Shown: in pieces, positions 5,438-6,227 of the stretch | Position numbering within the stretch: position 1 is the stretch's first letter | Layout of the letters: each line of letters starts with the position of its first letter | DNA from: Selenomonadaceae bacterium | Lineage (GTDB): Bacteria; Bacillota; Negativicutes; Selenomonadales; Selenomonadaceae | Length of the DNA: 6,227 bases | NCBI GenBank assembly: GCA_017445435.1 | Contig: JAFSUE010000202.1 | Coordinates: 1-6,227 of the forward strand | Direction: 5' to 3' | The notes under the pieces: generated by a model | The model's input: only the letters and a program-made list of their open reading frames with translations | Told to the model about the DNA's origin: nothing | Databases searched by the model: none | Position numbers and translations under genes: made by a program

Positions 5438-6227
5438 ATGATTAAATCTTTCAAGGTTATGCTCGTACCAAATAATGAACAGCGAACAAGACTTTTTCAA
5501 TTTGCAGGAACTGCACGGTTTGCGTATAACTGGGCATTGAACAAAGAAATGACTGCTTTTGAAAATGGCGAAAATTTTATTAGTATCGGTACGTTGAGAA
5601 AAGAATTTACACTGATTAGAAATTCCGCAAAATATTCGTGGCTTTTTACAATCTCAAATAACGTAACCAAGCAAGCAATAAAAGATTTAGGAGTTGCCTA
5701 TAAAAACTTTTTCGATAAACAGCAAAACACTAAAATTAAGTACACAAAGAAAAAATTAAAACATCTTGCGAGAATCGGTAAAAGTCCGACTGTTTACGAT
5801 ATGAATGGACATCCGAAATTTAAAAGCCGAAAAGAAAGTGGATTTAGTTTTTATCAAGACCCTTGCAAAATACAGATAACATCAACGCACGTAAAACTTG
5901 AATCGATAGCGATGAGCAAACGTAAAAATAAGCAACGCTTGAATTGGATACGGCTTGCAGAAGTTGGGCGAGTACCTTTAGTTGCGAAATATGAAAATCC
6001 GCGAATAAGTTTTGACGGCTTGAATTGGTGGTTATCGGTATCAGTAGAAATGGAAGCTGAAAAAACAGTGAAGAATTTTACTGACGGCTTGGGAATAGAT
6101 TTAGGGCTAAAAAATTTAGCGATATGTTCAGACGGTACAGTTTATTCAAACATAAATAAAACTAAGTCGATAAAAAAATTAAAGAAGAGGGAACGCAGGT
6201 TACAGCGTTCAATCTCTAGAAAATATA
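5438..6227 (+). CDS. tnpB: TnpB, RNA-guided nuclease of IS200/IS605 family, 3'-truncated by window edge
   Basis: The frame is open for 263 codons from an ATG at 5438 to the window end. It begins MIKSFKVMLVPNNEQRTRLFQFAGTARFAYNWALN, the typical helix-turn-helix OrfB N-terminus, followed by a basic middle region (NGHPKFKSRKE, about 123-133). GIDLGLKNLAICSDG (219-233) is the RuvC-I motif, with D221 as the first catalytic aspartate. A lysine/arginine-rich helix follows (about 245-262). The RuvC-II glutamate, zinc ribbon and RuvC-III aspartate would lie past the edge, as would the right-end guide RNA (omegaRNA). Known TnpBs cut DNA beside a transposon-associated motif and help retain the element at its site. 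The ribosome binding site is weak (GAGTGAT, 5427-5433). Whether this copy is intact cannot be judged. Confidence 0.9.
   Translation, partial: MIKSFKVMLVPNNEQRTRLFQFAGTARFAYNWALNKEMTAFENGENFISIGTLRKEFTLIRNSAKYSWLFTISNNVTKQAIKDLGVAYKNFFDKQQNTKIKYTKKKLKHLARIGKSPTVYDMNGHPKFKSRKESGFSFYQDPCKIQITSTHVKLESIAMSKRKNKQRLNWIRLAEVGRVPLVAKYENPRISFDGLNWWLSVSVEMEAEKTVKNFTDGLGIDLGLKNLAICSDGTVYSNINKTKSIKKLKKRERRLQRSISRKY

Larger units (their letters stand above)
5308..6227 (+). mobile_element. IS200/IS605-family (TnpB-bearing) element, left part; right end outside window
   Basis: A tnpB frame is preceded by about 110-170 bp of non-coding DNA with subterminal hairpins, as expected for the left end of an IS605/IS1341-type element. 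These elements have no terminal inverted repeats and make no target duplication, so the exact boundary cannot be fixed; 5308 is the first recognisable structure and the true end may lie between 5267 and 5308. No tnpA (Y1 transposase) frame is present upstream, so either tnpA lies outside or this is a TnpB-only element mobilised in trans. A second inverted repeat, GTTCAT/ATGAAC, spans 5346-5375. Confidence 0.65.

Overview
The window looks like a bacterial chromosome segment from a moderately AT-rich member of the Bacillota. The tsaB-rimI and rph-rdgB pairs, strong GGAG-type ribosome binding sites, frequent TTG starts and sigma-A-like promoters all fit that group. A Negativicutes/Selenomonadales-like host is my guess from the style of the sequence and its glycosyltransferase; nothing here proves it.

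Layout. (1) Positions 1-936, minus strand: the N-terminal 312 residues of a GT92/GT2-like glycosyltransferase that runs off the left edge. (2) 937-1121: a divergent intergenic region with two candidate promoters facing each other and a small heptamer repeat. (3) 1122-2552, plus strand: a short-form CstA-family membrane transporter. Its last codons and stop lie inside an 11-unit array of 7-bp repeats (2523-2599), followed by an A/T hairpin. (4) 2674-3794: tsaB and rimI overlap by 37 bp and end in an intrinsic terminator whose stem contains the rimI stop codon. (5) 3831-5266: a new promoter drives rph (RNase PH) and rdgB (XTP/dITP pyrophosphatase), 11 bp apart with my preferred rdgB start. (6) 5267-6227: an insertion-sequence end with hairpins, then the N-terminal 263 residues of a TnpB (IS200/IS605-family RNA-guided nuclease), cut off by the right edge.

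How the genes work together. The core is housekeeping: tRNA t6A modification (TsaB), ribosomal-protein or related N-acetylation (RimI), tRNA 3'-end trimming (RNase PH) and nucleotide-pool sanitation (RdgB). The transporter and glycosyltransferase are accessory neighbours, divergently transcribed. The TnpB element appears to have landed just downstream of rdgB.

I found no clearly new biological system. The most unusual structure is the in-register heptamer array that extends into the transporter gene, with a second, different heptamer array in front of the same gene. The TnpB element is the most functionally interesting piece, but its catalytic C-terminus and its guide-RNA region lie beyond the window.
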